Origin: Zobellia uliginosa | Lineage (GTDB): Bacteria > Bacteroidota > Bacteroidia > Flavobacteriales > Flavobacteriaceae | Length of the DNA: 64,000 bases | Direction of reading: 5' to 3' | Assembly (NCBI RefSeq): GCF_018860745.1 | Contig: NZ_JAHKPY010000002.1 | Coordinates: forward strand, 310,001-374,000 | Program-made: the position numbers and the translations under genes | The notes under the pieces: model-generated | Told to the model about the DNA's origin: nothing | Database searches by the model: none | The model's input: the letters and a program-made list of their open reading frames with translations, nothing else | Shown: piece by piece, positions 26,065 through 34,983 of the stretch | How the letters are laid out: each line of letters begins with the position of its first letter | Position numbering within the stretch: the stretch's first letter is position 1

Positions 26065-27873
26065 TTAATAACCCGGGTTTTGGGTAACAACTTTTTCTGT
26101 GGCATCAATTTCCGCCTGTGGTATAGGCCATAAGTAATGCTTGCCTGCATCAAAAGTTCTTTCTTCCAATTCTCTATAATCTAGGTTGCCTAACTCCACC
26201 CTTGGTTGTGTTGGTGCTCCGGTATAATCTATATGACCGTCATCATCAATATTAGGTACAAAACCTAAATCTCCTATTTTGCTGAATCCGTTTGCGGGGC
26301 CGCCCAAAAGAGTGGTGTTCAATACTTTTTCGGCAATTCTCCATCGCTTAATATCAAACAATCTTAAACCTTCATCTGCAAACTCTACTTTACGTTCCCT
26401 TCTAACAATTTTTCTAAGCTCTGCCTGATTGGTAGTGGATACAGCAGGAAAAGGAACGGCACTATTGGCATAAGCTCTTTCACGCACGGAATTAAGAGCG
26501 TTTAAAACGCTGCCGTCTATGGAACCAGCTTCAATTTTAGCTTCTGCATAGTTTAAAAGTACTTCGGCATACCGAATTAAATAAATGGTCTGTTCTGATT
26601 GTAATGGGCTAGGTCCACCGGATAAGGAGCCCAATAACCTTGGTGCATCCGAGAATTTTTTCCAGAAATAACCACTAAAAGCGGTAAAACGGTTAGCTCC
26701 ACCGGTGACATATTCCGTACCGTCATAAGGATCAACTATGGTACGTCCCGCTGGATTGGCCGAATTTGGATTGAATACACGCTCTACTTTAACACCGTCT
26801 TCTATTCGCCATGTAGCAATACTATCACTATGCTGTTGAATAATATGGCCCGTCCAAACTCTGTTGGGCAAGGCAATTGTTGCCGCCAATCTTGGATCGC
26901 GATTCTCGAACGGATTAATAGGGTTGTATTCCGGATCTTCGTCAATAGGTAATCCGTTTATGGTTTCATAACTGTCTACCGTTTGTTGCGCAGGTACCAA
27001 TTGGCACCATCCACCAAACCTACTACCTTGTCTTTGAGACAGGCCGTGGGTTTTTGTTCCGTTAATATAGGAAAGGTCAAATAAGACTTCGGAAGAACCT
27101 ACACCGGCATCTGTAAATAGCCCCTCGTAATCCGGGTACAATGAAGGAGTATCGGGCGAGTTCATTACTTTAAGGGCGGCACTTTCCGCCAATTCGTAGT
27201 CTTCATTATAAAGAGCAATACGCGAGATTAGTGCGTTTGCGGCGTTTGCCGATGCACGACCTCTCTCAGTTGCCGGTTGGGTAGGCGGGAGTATGGCAGC
27301 AGCCTCCTGTAAATCGGATATAATGCTTGCTACAATTTCAGCCTTTGGGGTCCTGGCAACTATTTCCAGTTCTTCTAGCGAGGTTACCTCGGTTCTAAAG
27401 GGAACATCTCCATAAAGTTCCGTTAGATAACTATAGAAAAGAGAACGTAGAAAAAGGGCTTCTGCCTTAATTTGCTCAAAACGATTAGGGTCTGATGCGT
27501 CTGCCGCCTTGTCCATATTGGTCAATAGGTTGTTGGCGCGTTGCACTCCTGTATAGAAATTATTCCAAAAACCATTTACAAGACTTTCAGTAGAGGTAAG
27601 CCCCCCCGTTGTTGCCACAATAGTTCCCCCCACATTACCGCGATTAAATGCGTAGTCTGTAGTGTGATCTAATAATTGAGGGAAAGGAACCGCGTTCACA
27701 TAATTTATTTGTTCGTATATACCTGTCAAGGCTACCTCTAGCTGCGCTTCTGTTCTAAAGAAGGTAGCATCGGTAGGACTTCCGGGATCTTCTAGATTAA
27801 GGACATTGTCTTCGCATGACCCAAAAACAAGTAGGCCGATACTTAAGATGATTATGTATTTTATATTTTTCAT
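26065..27873 (-). CDS. susD: SusD/RagB family glycan-binding lipoprotein
   Basis: A 602-residue surface lipoprotein with lipobox FGSC (Cys20) and the SusD-like N-terminus EDNVLNLEDPGSPTDATFFRTEAQLEVALTGIYEQI. TPR-like segments and the conserved late motif EFADEGLRLFDIKRWRIAE (about 510-530) followed by HYLWPIPQAEID place it in the RagB/SusD family. It binds oligosaccharide and forms a lid on its SusC partner, which is 19 bp upstream. The ligand cannot be read from sequence; a sulfated galactan oligosaccharide is expected from the neighbours. The symbol is used in the family sense only. Confidence 0.95.
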   Translation of the reverse strand: MKNIKYIIILSIGLLVFGSCEDNVLNLEDPGSPTDATFFRTEAQLEVALTGIYEQINYVNAVPFPQLLDHTTDYAFNRGNVGGTIVATTGGLTSTESLVNGFWNNFYTGVQRANNLLTNMDKAADASDPNRFEQIKAEALFLRSLFYSYLTELYGDVPFRTEVTSLEELEIVARTPKAEIVASIISDLQEAAAILPPTQPATERGRASANAANALISRIALYNEDYELAESAALKVMNSPDTPSLYPDYEGLFTDAGVGSSEVLFDLSYINGTKTHGLSQRQGSRFGGWCQLVPAQQTVDSYETINGLPIDEDPEYNPINPFENRDPRLAATIALPNRVWTGHIIQQHSDSIATWRIEDGVKVERVFNPNSANPAGRTIVDPYDGTEYVTGGANRFTAFSGYFWKKFSDAPRLLGSLSGGPSPLQSEQTIYLIRYAEVLLNYAEAKIEAGSIDGSVLNALNSVRERAYANSAVPFPAVSTTNQAELRKIVRRERKVEFADEGLRLFDIKRWRIAEKVLNTTLLGGPANGFSKIGDLGFVPNIDDDGHIDYTGAPTQPRVELGNLDYRELEERTFDAGKHYLWPIPQAEIDATEKVVTQNPGY

Positions 27874-27891
27874 TTTATAGAAATTATACGA

Positions 27892-30800
27892 TTAGAAAGT
27901 TACGTTAAGCCCCATGGTAAATACCTTGGTTACAGGGTAAAATGACCCAGTTGAGAATTGCGGGGTTAATGGGTCTATGCCATCTGGCATATTATCCCAA
28001 GTTGCCAAGTTCTGACCTGATAGGTAGATTCTAGCATTAGCGATATTGAATTTATCTGTAAAATCTCGCGGTAGTTTATAACCTAAAGTCACATTTCTTA
28101 ACCTCACATAAGAGGCATCGTGCATCCAGGTTTCGTTGACTCTCCAGTTTGAGTGAGAACTACCTGGGGTTAAACGAGGATATTCTGCATTTGTATTATC
28201 AGGAGTCCAGTAATCACCTTGCCATTCTTGGATTTTACCGGCATTGTAAAACGCCCAACCTGCATCACCTTCCAACACTACATCACGTCCTCCAGCTCCT
28301 AATAAAGAAATAGAAAGGTCTAGGCCTTTATAGGCTGAAAAAAGTTCGAGACCCCAGTTTTCAGTAGTAATGTTGCTACCTATAATGGTACGGTCATCAT
28401 TGGTGATGGCACCATCAGGAATACCATCCGGCCCAGAAATATCTGCATATTTAATATCACCGGCCTGAATAGCTCCAAAACCTGGACTTGGTAATGCGCT
28501 GTTCAGATTTCCGTCTGTGTCAAAATCACTCTCTTGATACAATCCTTCTACCTTTAGACCATATATAGCACCTATTTCCTCACCAACTTTGTTTATCGTG
28601 TTTCCAGGAGGTAATTGGTCCAAACCACCTAAATCTTTGATTTCATTATCAAAACCGGAATAGTTAAGGTTGATGCCATATCTAAAATCCTCACCGATCA
28701 TATCGTTCCATCCAATTGAAATGTCATAACCTGTATTCCAAACTTCACCGGCATTTTGAACTGGAGCATCAAGGCCTACAGAAGTAGGTATGGTAACACC
28801 TAATAAAATATCTTTGGTCTTACGTACATAGTATTCACCGGTAAACGAAAGTCTACTGTTTAAAAATTTTGCATCGACACCAATATTCTGGGTCTCACCC
28901 GTTTCCCATTGTAATTGTGAATTCGCCAGTACCGTCTGTGCACCACCTACAACGGGCGTACCACCAATTACAGCATTGGCGTTACCCAGACCAAATAGTG
29001 ACGTATAAGGGAAATTAACCTCCTGTGCCACCGCAGAGCCATCAGCTCCTTGTACAGTGTCTCCATTGTTATCAGTTTGATTTGCCGAAAAGATAAATTG
29101 ATTCCCTAATTGACCCCAAGAAGCCCTAAACTTAAGGAAGTTCAACGTTTCGCTATCTTTTAAGAAGTTTTCTTCCGATACTACCCATCCCAAAGAGAAT
29201 GAAGGAAATGTTGCCGAACGATAACCTTTCGCAAAACGAGAGGATGCATCCTTTCTAACATTGGCCTCTAAAAGATACTTGTCTTTGTAAGAATAATTGA
29301 ATCTACCAAAAAGCGACTCTAATCCGTTAAGTGTAGAGCTACCGCTGTTCAATTGTGTATCCGGTAAACCATTATCCAGGCCGCGGAATTCATCCAGAAC
29401 AAACCCTCTTCTGCTAGCCGTCCAGATTTCTGAATTGAATTTTAAAAATTCGTAACCTCCTAAGACAGATACGTTGTGGTCTCCAAATTCTTTTCCCCAA
29501 TTGGCTACGGCATTAAAGTTATCTTGAAAAGTTGTAAAAGTCTCCTTAAATAAAGAACTCTCGCCAACTCCACCTCCAACTGTAGTTATGGCAGGCCCAC
29601 CAGAACCTTCGTAATAGGTATAACCTGCTCTAAAGTCGTCTCTGTCCCTATCAAAAAATTGTGGGGCATAGGTAGCCGAAACGGAAAAATTGTTGAAAGG
29701 GCGGTAAGTTACCTTTGCCAAGGCCCTGAAATAATTGGATATGGTTTCATCCTTAGCACTAGAATTTGCAAGTGCAATTGGGTTACTGCCTCCAAAACCG
29801 GAACCATAGGTTCCATCATCGTTAAATGCGATAAATAGTGGCTGTAATCGGTATGCAGACCGCGTAAGGTTTTGTAGTCTAGCTGGCTGGCTCTTTACTT
29901 CTCTTCTAAAATTCAGGTCAAAGGCAACATCCAATTTTTTGCTAAGCGCATAATCTATGTTGAACCTACCATTGTATCGCTGAAAATCAAAATTTGCTAT
30001 GTTACCTTCTTGGTCCGTAAAAGAGATAGAACTAGCGGTCTTCAGTTTTTCTGAACCACCACGAATGGACAAGCTGTGGTACTGTTGTATTGCAGCAGAA
30101 CTAAAAAGAAGGTCTACCCAATCCGTATCGGGTAGGGCTTCAGTACCCACACCATTACCAGAACGGTATTGGTTTAAGGTTTCTTCCGAGAATGCACCTG
30201 GCTCAGCGCTATTAAAGGCTTCCATATATCCCAAAGCGTCCATGAACTTTAAGTTTTGCGCTACGCTTTGTATACCTACGTAGGTATTATAAGTTGTTGA
30301 TATTTCACCTTCTTTACCTCTTTTGGTTGTAATGAGAATTACACCGTTAGCGGCACGAGACCCGTAAATTGCCGAAGCCGAAGCATCCTTAAGAACAGAT
30401 ATGGATTCAATATCACTAGGGTCCAATCCGTTAATGTCATCTGGAATACCATCTACTAAAATAAGGGGATTATTTTTAGCTCCATTTCCTAGTGTACCTA
30501 CACCACGAATACGGATTGCGGCACCATCTGCACCGGGTTGACCACTAGATTGCGTAGCCGTAAGACCGGGCACAAGTCCGGCTAGGGCCTGTGATGCTTG
30601 GGCAACGGGCTGTTTTGCAATTTCATCTGCCTTTACGGTTTCGACAGAACCTGTTAAGTTTACAGCCTTTTGAGTTCCGTAACCTACCACGACCACTTCG
30701 TCCAGCAGAGATGCTTCTTCAGACATGGTAGCGTTGATTGTAGTTTGATTATTTACTGATTTTTCAATGGTTCCGTAACCAATTGAACTGAATACCAGAG

Positions 30801-30999
30801 TGGCATCTTCAGCTACTTCAATGGAAAAATTGCCATCAAAGTCGGCTACAATTCCATTTGTTGTTCCTTTTTCTACAATGTTGACCCCGGGTATGGGAAC
30901 ACCTTGTTCATCGTTTACGGTACCCGAAACCGTAATTTGGGCCGATATTTGGCTAAATCCAAATACCGTAAAGAGAAAGCATACAATTGCTTGTTTCAT
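27892..30999 (-). CDS. susC: SusC/RagA family TonB-dependent outer-membrane transporter
   Basis: About 1035 residues from the ATG at 30999, which gives the signal peptide MKQAIVCFLFTVFGFSQISA; an in-frame TTG at 31050 is less likely. The carboxypeptidase-like domain follows (ITVSGTVNDEQGVPIPGVNIVEKGTTNGIVADFDG), then the TonB box region with EVVVVGYGTQKAVNLTGSV and the plug (ILVDGIPDDINGLDPSDIESISVLKDASASAIYGSRAANGVILITTK). The rest is the 22-strand barrel, ending in an aromatic TMGLNVTF. It imports oligosaccharides across the outer membrane with SusD. It is the first gene of block A and has an operator-like repeat 53-72 nt upstream. Confidence 0.96.
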   Translation of the reverse strand: MKQAIVCFLFTVFGFSQISAQITVSGTVNDEQGVPIPGVNIVEKGTTNGIVADFDGNFSIEVAEDATLVFSSIGYGTIEKSVNNQTTINATMSEEASLLDEVVVVGYGTQKAVNLTGSVETVKADEIAKQPVAQASQALAGLVPGLTATQSSGQPGADGAAIRIRGVGTLGNGAKNNPLILVDGIPDDINGLDPSDIESISVLKDASASAIYGSRAANGVILITTKRGKEGEISTTYNTYVGIQSVAQNLKFMDALGYMEAFNSAEPGAFSEETLNQYRSGNGVGTEALPDTDWVDLLFSSAAIQQYHSLSIRGGSEKLKTASSISFTDQEGNIANFDFQRYNGRFNIDYALSKKLDVAFDLNFRREVKSQPARLQNLTRSAYRLQPLFIAFNDDGTYGSGFGGSNPIALANSSAKDETISNYFRALAKVTYRPFNNFSVSATYAPQFFDRDRDDFRAGYTYYEGSGGPAITTVGGGVGESSLFKETFTTFQDNFNAVANWGKEFGDHNVSVLGGYEFLKFNSEIWTASRRGFVLDEFRGLDNGLPDTQLNSGSSTLNGLESLFGRFNYSYKDKYLLEANVRKDASSRFAKGYRSATFPSFSLGWVVSEENFLKDSETLNFLKFRASWGQLGNQFIFSANQTDNNGDTVQGADGSAVAQEVNFPYTSLFGLGNANAVIGGTPVVGGAQTVLANSQLQWETGETQNIGVDAKFLNSRLSFTGEYYVRKTKDILLGVTIPTSVGLDAPVQNAGEVWNTGYDISIGWNDMIGEDFRYGINLNYSGFDNEIKDLGGLDQLPPGNTINKVGEEIGAIYGLKVEGLYQESDFDTDGNLNSALPSPGFGAIQAGDIKYADISGPDGIPDGAITNDDRTIIGSNITTENWGLELFSAYKGLDLSISLLGAGGRDVVLEGDAGWAFYNAGKIQEWQGDYWTPDNTNAEYPRLTPGSSHSNWRVNETWMHDASYVRLRNVTLGYKLPRDFTDKFNIANARIYLSGQNLATWDNMPDGIDPLTPQFSTGSFYPVTKVFTMGLNVTF

Positions 31000-31051
31000 A
31001 AGAGTAGTTTTAGTTGAAAATTGAGAGTTATACAACACTAACCAATACAAA

Positions 31052-31071
31052 GTCTAGTCTGGTCTAGTCTG
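31052..31071 (-). promoter_or_regulatory. Putative GntR operator upstream of susC (10-bp tandem repeat)
   Basis: Two exact tandem copies of GTCTAGTCTG (31052-31061, 31062-31071); on the coding strand CAGACTAGACCAGACTAGAC. It lies 53-72 nt before the susC start. A near-copy at 36805-36824 precedes block B, and the divergent GntR-type regulator gene starts about 300 bp away. The 10-bp period is one helical turn, which suits binding of two protomers on one face. Confidence 0.6.
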
Positions 31072-31076
31072 TTTAA

Positions 31077-31108
31077 CAAATAAATAACATTATTCTAAAT
31101 CTGCCAAA
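31077..31108 (-). promoter_or_regulatory. Possible Bacteroidota-type promoter of susC
   Basis: On the - strand a TTTG at 31105-31108 (-33 element) and TTTATTTG at 31077-31084 (close to the -7 consensus TAnnTTTG with one mismatch). The spacing of about 20 bp is as expected. Transcription would start close to 31070, on top of the tandem operator, which fits repression. The remaining 31109-31334 stretch holds no further clear structure. Confidence 0.35.
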
Positions 31109-31334
31109 TATTTAATTGTTAAATGTTTAAAATTGTACACGAATAATTTACATAATCACACATTTAGCGTCATATGTAAGTGCTTTCTTTATAAATACTA
31201 CTGACTATGAGCTAATTATAAATGAGTTTAATGGTTGTCAAATCCTTTTGAGGGGTAGTGGAGAGGTGATTTTTTCACTTTTCTTAACCTGATTTCTAAA
31301 AAGTTGTTGGTAAATCCGGTATTTTTAGTTTTAT

Positions 31335-31342
31335 TAGTTTTG
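31335..31342 (+). promoter_or_regulatory. -7 element (TAGTTTTG) of the GntR regulator gene
   Basis: TAGTTTTG matches the Bacteroidota -7 consensus TAnnTTTG exactly and is 30 bp before the ATG at 31372. No well-spaced -33 TTTG is evident, so the promoter is weak or activated. No copy of the GTCTAGTCTG-type motif lies next to it. Confidence 0.4.
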
Positions 31343-31371
31343 CACGAATACTTTCCCTCTTAGAAAAGAAA

Positions 31372-32388
31372 ATGGTAAAACTTAGTATCGAAAAAAATTC
31401 AAAGAAGCCCAAATACCTTCTGCTGGCAGACAGTATTACGTCTCAAATTGAACAAAAGCAACTGGTTCTAAATCAGCGTCTACCTTCTGTAAACAAACTT
31501 TCGGCACATTTTAATTTTAGTCGAGAAACCGTATTTAAAGCACTCAACCACCTTAGTGAGAAGGGTATTGTTAGAGCTGTGGACAAAATAGGTTACTTTG
31601 TAAACGACCTTTCCGTCGAAACGGAATTCAAGGTGTTTTTTATGTTGGATAAGTTTACCCCTTTTAAAGAGGACTTGTATAACTCGTTAATTGCTCGGTT
31701 AGGTGATAAGGTAAAGGTTCGCCTTTATTTTCATCATCAGAACGAAGAGATATTTGCTCCGCTAATTTTGGACAACCTCAAAAACTACACACATTTTGTT
31801 ATCACTACTTATATAAAGGATTCTAAAACGGTAAAGAAGGTGCTGAACAAGGTTCCACCTGAAAAATTGATAATTTTAGATAAATACGAGCCGAATATTG
31901 ATGGGGACTGTGGCATGGTTTTTCAAGATTTTGAAAATGACATTTTCAATTTGCTGTCAGAGAATCTGGATAGGGTAAAAAAGTATAACAAATTGATGCT
32001 ATTGAATCCATTAAATGCGCCTCACGGAGATTTTGTTCAGAAAGGCTTTGAGCGATTTTGTACTGAATTTTCTTTTGAAAGCGATGTTCAAAATGGCTTT
32101 TCTACGGATTATTTTGAGAAAGGTTGTCTCTACATCACTATTGATGCTTATGATAGAGATATGGTAGAGATTATAAAAATGTGTCGCAAAGTGGGTTGGA
32201 AATTAGGTAATGAAATCGGTCTTATTAGCTATAACGATACGAGTACGAAGGAAATTTTAGATGGAGGAATCTCCGTTATCAGTACCGATTTTAAGAAAAT
32301 GGGAGAAGAAGCCGCTAAAATGATTTTAGAAGGACGAAGAGAGCGGAAAGGAAATGAGAGCCAACTGATTCTTAGAAGCTCTTTCTAG
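31372..32388 (+). CDS. GntR-family transcription factor with LacI-type ligand-binding domain
   Basis: A 338-residue regulator. Residues about 12-75 are a winged helix of the GntR type (ADSITSQIEQKQLVLNQRLPSVNKLSAHFNFSRETVFKALNHLSEKGIV). Residues about 90-338 resemble a periplasmic-binding-protein/LacI sensor (IGLISYNDTSTKEILDGGISVISTDFKKMGEEAAKMIL). Similar GntR/LacI hybrids in Bacteroidota sense free sugars in the cytoplasm rather than cell-surface oligosaccharides. It is the only + strand gene in the locus, divergent from susC and convergent with the CstA gene (9-bp gap between stops). It is the natural candidate to bind the tandem motifs at 31052-31071 and 36805-36824. Confidence 0.88.
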   Translation: MVKLSIEKNSKKPKYLLLADSITSQIEQKQLVLNQRLPSVNKLSAHFNFSRETVFKALNHLSEKGIVRAVDKIGYFVNDLSVETEFKVFFMLDKFTPFKEDLYNSLIARLGDKVKVRLYFHHQNEEIFAPLILDNLKNYTHFVITTYIKDSKTVKKVLNKVPPEKLIILDKYEPNIDGDCGMVFQDFENDIFNLLSENLDRVKKYNKLMLLNPLNAPHGDFVQKGFERFCTEFSFESDVQNGFSTDYFEKGCLYITIDAYDRDMVEIIKMCRKVGWKLGNEIGLISYNDTSTKEILDGGISVISTDFKKMGEEAAKMILEGRRERKGNESQLILRSSF

Positions 32389-32397
32389 AAATAGAAT

Positions 32398-33840
32398 TTA
32401 CCCTAAACTCACATAAACTTTTTTTCGCTGAACGGCATAATACCAGAACAGTAAAGAAAAACCAATGGTAAGGACTGTACCGCCTATGTAGGCAATGTTG
32501 TTCTCTAGTTCAAAGCCTTCTGGTGCAATAAGTATATATGTAGTACATACCATGGTCATAAATATGGCCGGAATTAGGGTTATCCAATACAATTTGTTTT
32601 CATAAATAAGATATGCGGTGATCGTCCATAGAACTACTGTTGCTAGGGTTTGATTACTCCAGGCGAAATACCTCCAAATTATTCCAAAATCAATTTGAGT
32701 GAGAACAAAGGCGATTATAAATAGGGGAATACTGATGTAAAGCCTGTTTTTAATCTGTTTCTGGTCGGTTTTGATAATATCCGATAAAATTAATCGTGCC
32801 GAACGAAATGCGGTATCTCCTGATGTAATTGGGGCAGCAACAATTCCCAATAATGCTAAAACACCTCCTATTTTACCGAGCATGTTCAACGATATTTCAT
32901 TCGCAGCCCATGCTGCGTTATTCCCATTGGCCAACATGGCATCGTTAAGACCTCCCACATTACCAAAAAACGTCATGGCTGCAGCGGCCCATATTAGAGC
33001 TACAACACCTTCGGTAATCATGGTTCCAAAGAAAATTTTTCGCCCTAACTTTTCATTTTGCATACATCGGGCCATTAAAGGAGATTGCGTAGCATGAAAA
33101 CCTGAAATAGCACCACAGGCAATCGTCACGAAAAGAATTGGAAAGAGTGGTGTAGCTTCAGGGTCAGACGTCATATTTACTAAATTAGCCGGCACCAATT
33201 CCGGAATATGATAGTCTCCAAAAAAGAGGGCAATGACCAACCCAAGGGCCATTAAAAGCATGGCAACCCCAAAAATAGGATACAGTTTTCCTATCATTTT
33301 GTCTATTGGGAGTAGGGTGGATAGCATGTAATATGCTAGAATTATACCTACCCAAATCCAAAGATTCCACATATTTCCGGTCATGCCATCTATAATTTTT
33401 GCCGGTCCCATTAGAAAAACGGTCCCCACAAAAATTAGTAATATCACCGTGAAAAAACGCATAATATGTTTCATCTGAGGCCCCAGATAGATACCCACTA
33501 TTTCGCTAATACTCAATCCGTCATGTCTAACGGAGAGCATACCGGAAAAATAATCGTGAACGGCTCCGGCAAAGATACTTCCCAAGACAATCCACAGAAA
33601 AGCGGCAGGTCCGAACATGGCTCCCGCAATGGCACCAAAAATGGGTCCTAGTCCCGCAATATTCAAAAATTGAATAAGAAATATACGCCAAGCCGGTAGG
33701 GGCATAAAATCAATATCATCCCGTAAACGAATTGCAGGGGTTTCCTTTTCCGTGTCGATTCCGAAAATACGTTCTACCACTTTGCCATAGGTATAATAAC
33801 CAAGTATGAGTACAAGAACAGAAATAATGAAGGAAATCAT
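32398..33840 (-). CDS. CstA-family transporter (carbon starvation protein, short form)
   Basis: A 480-residue inner-membrane protein with about 12-14 hydrophobic helices. CstA-family marks are YGKVVERIFGID near the start, RIFLIQFLNIAGLGPIFGAIAGAMFGPAAFLWIVLG (about 52-87) and GAVHDYFSGMLSVRHDGLSISEIVG (about 91-115), plus SGFHATQSPLMARCMQNE. It is shorter than the ~700-residue E. coli CstA, but such short forms exist. Known CstA/BtsT proteins import pyruvate or peptides. It closes block B, 24 bp after the repeat protein, under the same operator-like site as the FAD oxidoreductase. Its presence in a polysaccharide locus is unusual. Confidence 0.88.
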   Translation of the reverse strand: MISFIISVLVLILGYYTYGKVVERIFGIDTEKETPAIRLRDDIDFMPLPAWRIFLIQFLNIAGLGPIFGAIAGAMFGPAAFLWIVLGSIFAGAVHDYFSGMLSVRHDGLSISEIVGIYLGPQMKHIMRFFTVILLIFVGTVFLMGPAKIIDGMTGNMWNLWIWVGIILAYYMLSTLLPIDKMIGKLYPIFGVAMLLMALGLVIALFFGDYHIPELVPANLVNMTSDPEATPLFPILFVTIACGAISGFHATQSPLMARCMQNEKLGRKIFFGTMITEGVVALIWAAAAMTFFGNVGGLNDAMLANGNNAAWAANEISLNMLGKIGGVLALLGIVAAPITSGDTAFRSARLILSDIIKTDQKQIKNRLYISIPLFIIAFVLTQIDFGIIWRYFAWSNQTLATVVLWTITAYLIYENKLYWITLIPAIFMTMVCTTYILIAPEGFELENNIAYIGGTVLTIGFSLLFWYYAVQRKKVYVSLG

Positions 33841-33864
33841 AAGGTGTAGATTTTAAACGGCAGA

Positions 33865-34983
33865 TTAGCTATTATCCTCTAAAAATTGAACTACAAGATA
33901 AGAATTCTTCTCTTTGCTAGAGTCGGCAAAGCCACGTAGATTCTTGAGAATTTCGGAGGAAATTTGCGATTTATTTTCTAAGTGTGATAAAAAATCTCGT
34001 ATCTGATTTTTAGTGAGCATACTTAACTGTCCGGAAATGGAGGTAATCGTAGCTTCCGATGCAGTATTTATGTGTTGCAATAACAAGCTTCGAGTGTTGA
34101 TGTCGATATAGGGTAAAGCATCCCAAAAGGGTTGCATCTTATTCGGTTCTTTTGAAAAGGATTCCGCTAAATTTTTAATGATAAACGAACGTACCAGTGG
34201 AATACCCGACTTAAAAAGCGTTGATATTCTTGAAAAATTGGTGTCATATTGATTTTTGGTCAGGTTTTCAAGAGCGTACATTTGATAGTTAATGTTCTCA
34301 TTGTTCAACATGCGAACCAACATTCCTTCAGTTTGTTGTGCAACGGTAAATGCTTTTATTTGGTCTTTAATATCACCATGCACCAGGTGCCAGGCTACAT
34401 AACAGGAGTAAAGGGCACCGGAAACAACGGATTCTTTTACCTCTTTTATAGTGGCACCGGACAAAGCATCTACACCTTCTATTGTTGAAGGCTTCGGTTT
34501 TGTGACCAGCTCATCTATAGCCCTTCTTTTTAAAATGGAATTGTGGTCTTTCAGCAGTTCATGCAGCTTCCAGTAGTCCGAGAACAAAAAATCGTCATGG
34601 TCATGTTTGGTCAACGGCTCTTCGCTAGATCGGTCAAAACCTGCGTAGTCGCCCAAAAGCGTCCAATACAAAGTAATATGCATCAGTCTACAATCGCCAT
34701 CGGCACAAACTGGCGTAATAATATTTGAGGAATACAGCACCGGTGCATCCGAATTATCTCGGAAAATATTTACTTTTTGAGCACCTACGGAATCCACAAC
34801 AATTTCCATTGGGGTTTCTGATCTATTTAGAATAGTGCCTTGTTTCCAATTCAACACAAAAAACTCAGGACTTTTATCTAATACTGTTTTTTCCGAACTA
34901 TTAGGAAAAGCAACAGCCGACCCAAACTGAGCTTCACAAAGATGGGTTAGAAGTAAAAAGATGCTAAATGCAAGTCTTCTCAT
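33865..34983 (-). CDS. Secreted protein with FMN-binding-like motif and HEAT-like repeats
   Basis: A 372-residue protein with a signal peptide (MRRLAFSIFLLLTHLCEA). The middle stretch EGVDALSGATIKEVKESVVSGALYSCY resembles the D-x-x-SGAT motif of FMN-binding domains of the NqrC/RnfG kind. The C-terminal part (about 215-372) is helical and repetitive, HEAT-like. A CADGDC pair of cysteines lies near residue 95. I do not recognise the family. Its start codon overlaps the stop of the FAD oxidoreductase by 4 nt (ATGA), so the two are translationally coupled and may work together in electron transfer. That role is inference. Confidence 0.55.
   Translation of the reverse strand: MRRLAFSIFLLLTHLCEAQFGSAVAFPNSSEKTVLDKSPEFFVLNWKQGTILNRSETPMEIVVDSVGAQKVNIFRDNSDAPVLYSSNIITPVCADGDCRLMHITLYWTLLGDYAGFDRSSEEPLTKHDHDDFLFSDYWKLHELLKDHNSILKRRAIDELVTKPKPSTIEGVDALSGATIKEVKESVVSGALYSCYVAWHLVHGDIKDQIKAFTVAQQTEGMLVRMLNNENINYQMYALENLTKNQYDTNFSRISTLFKSGIPLVRSFIIKNLAESFSKEPNKMQPFWDALPYIDINTRSLLLQHINTASEATITSISGQLSMLTKNQIRDFLSHLENKSQISSEILKNLRGFADSSKEKNSYLVVQFLEDNS

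Noticed and set aside
29999-30283. Possible + strand gene inside susC
   Set aside because: Antisense shadow of the SusC barrel with no upstream signal.
31072-31334. AT-rich partial palindromes in the susC-gntR intergenic region
   Set aside because: No stem longer than a few bases; not distinguishable from composition.
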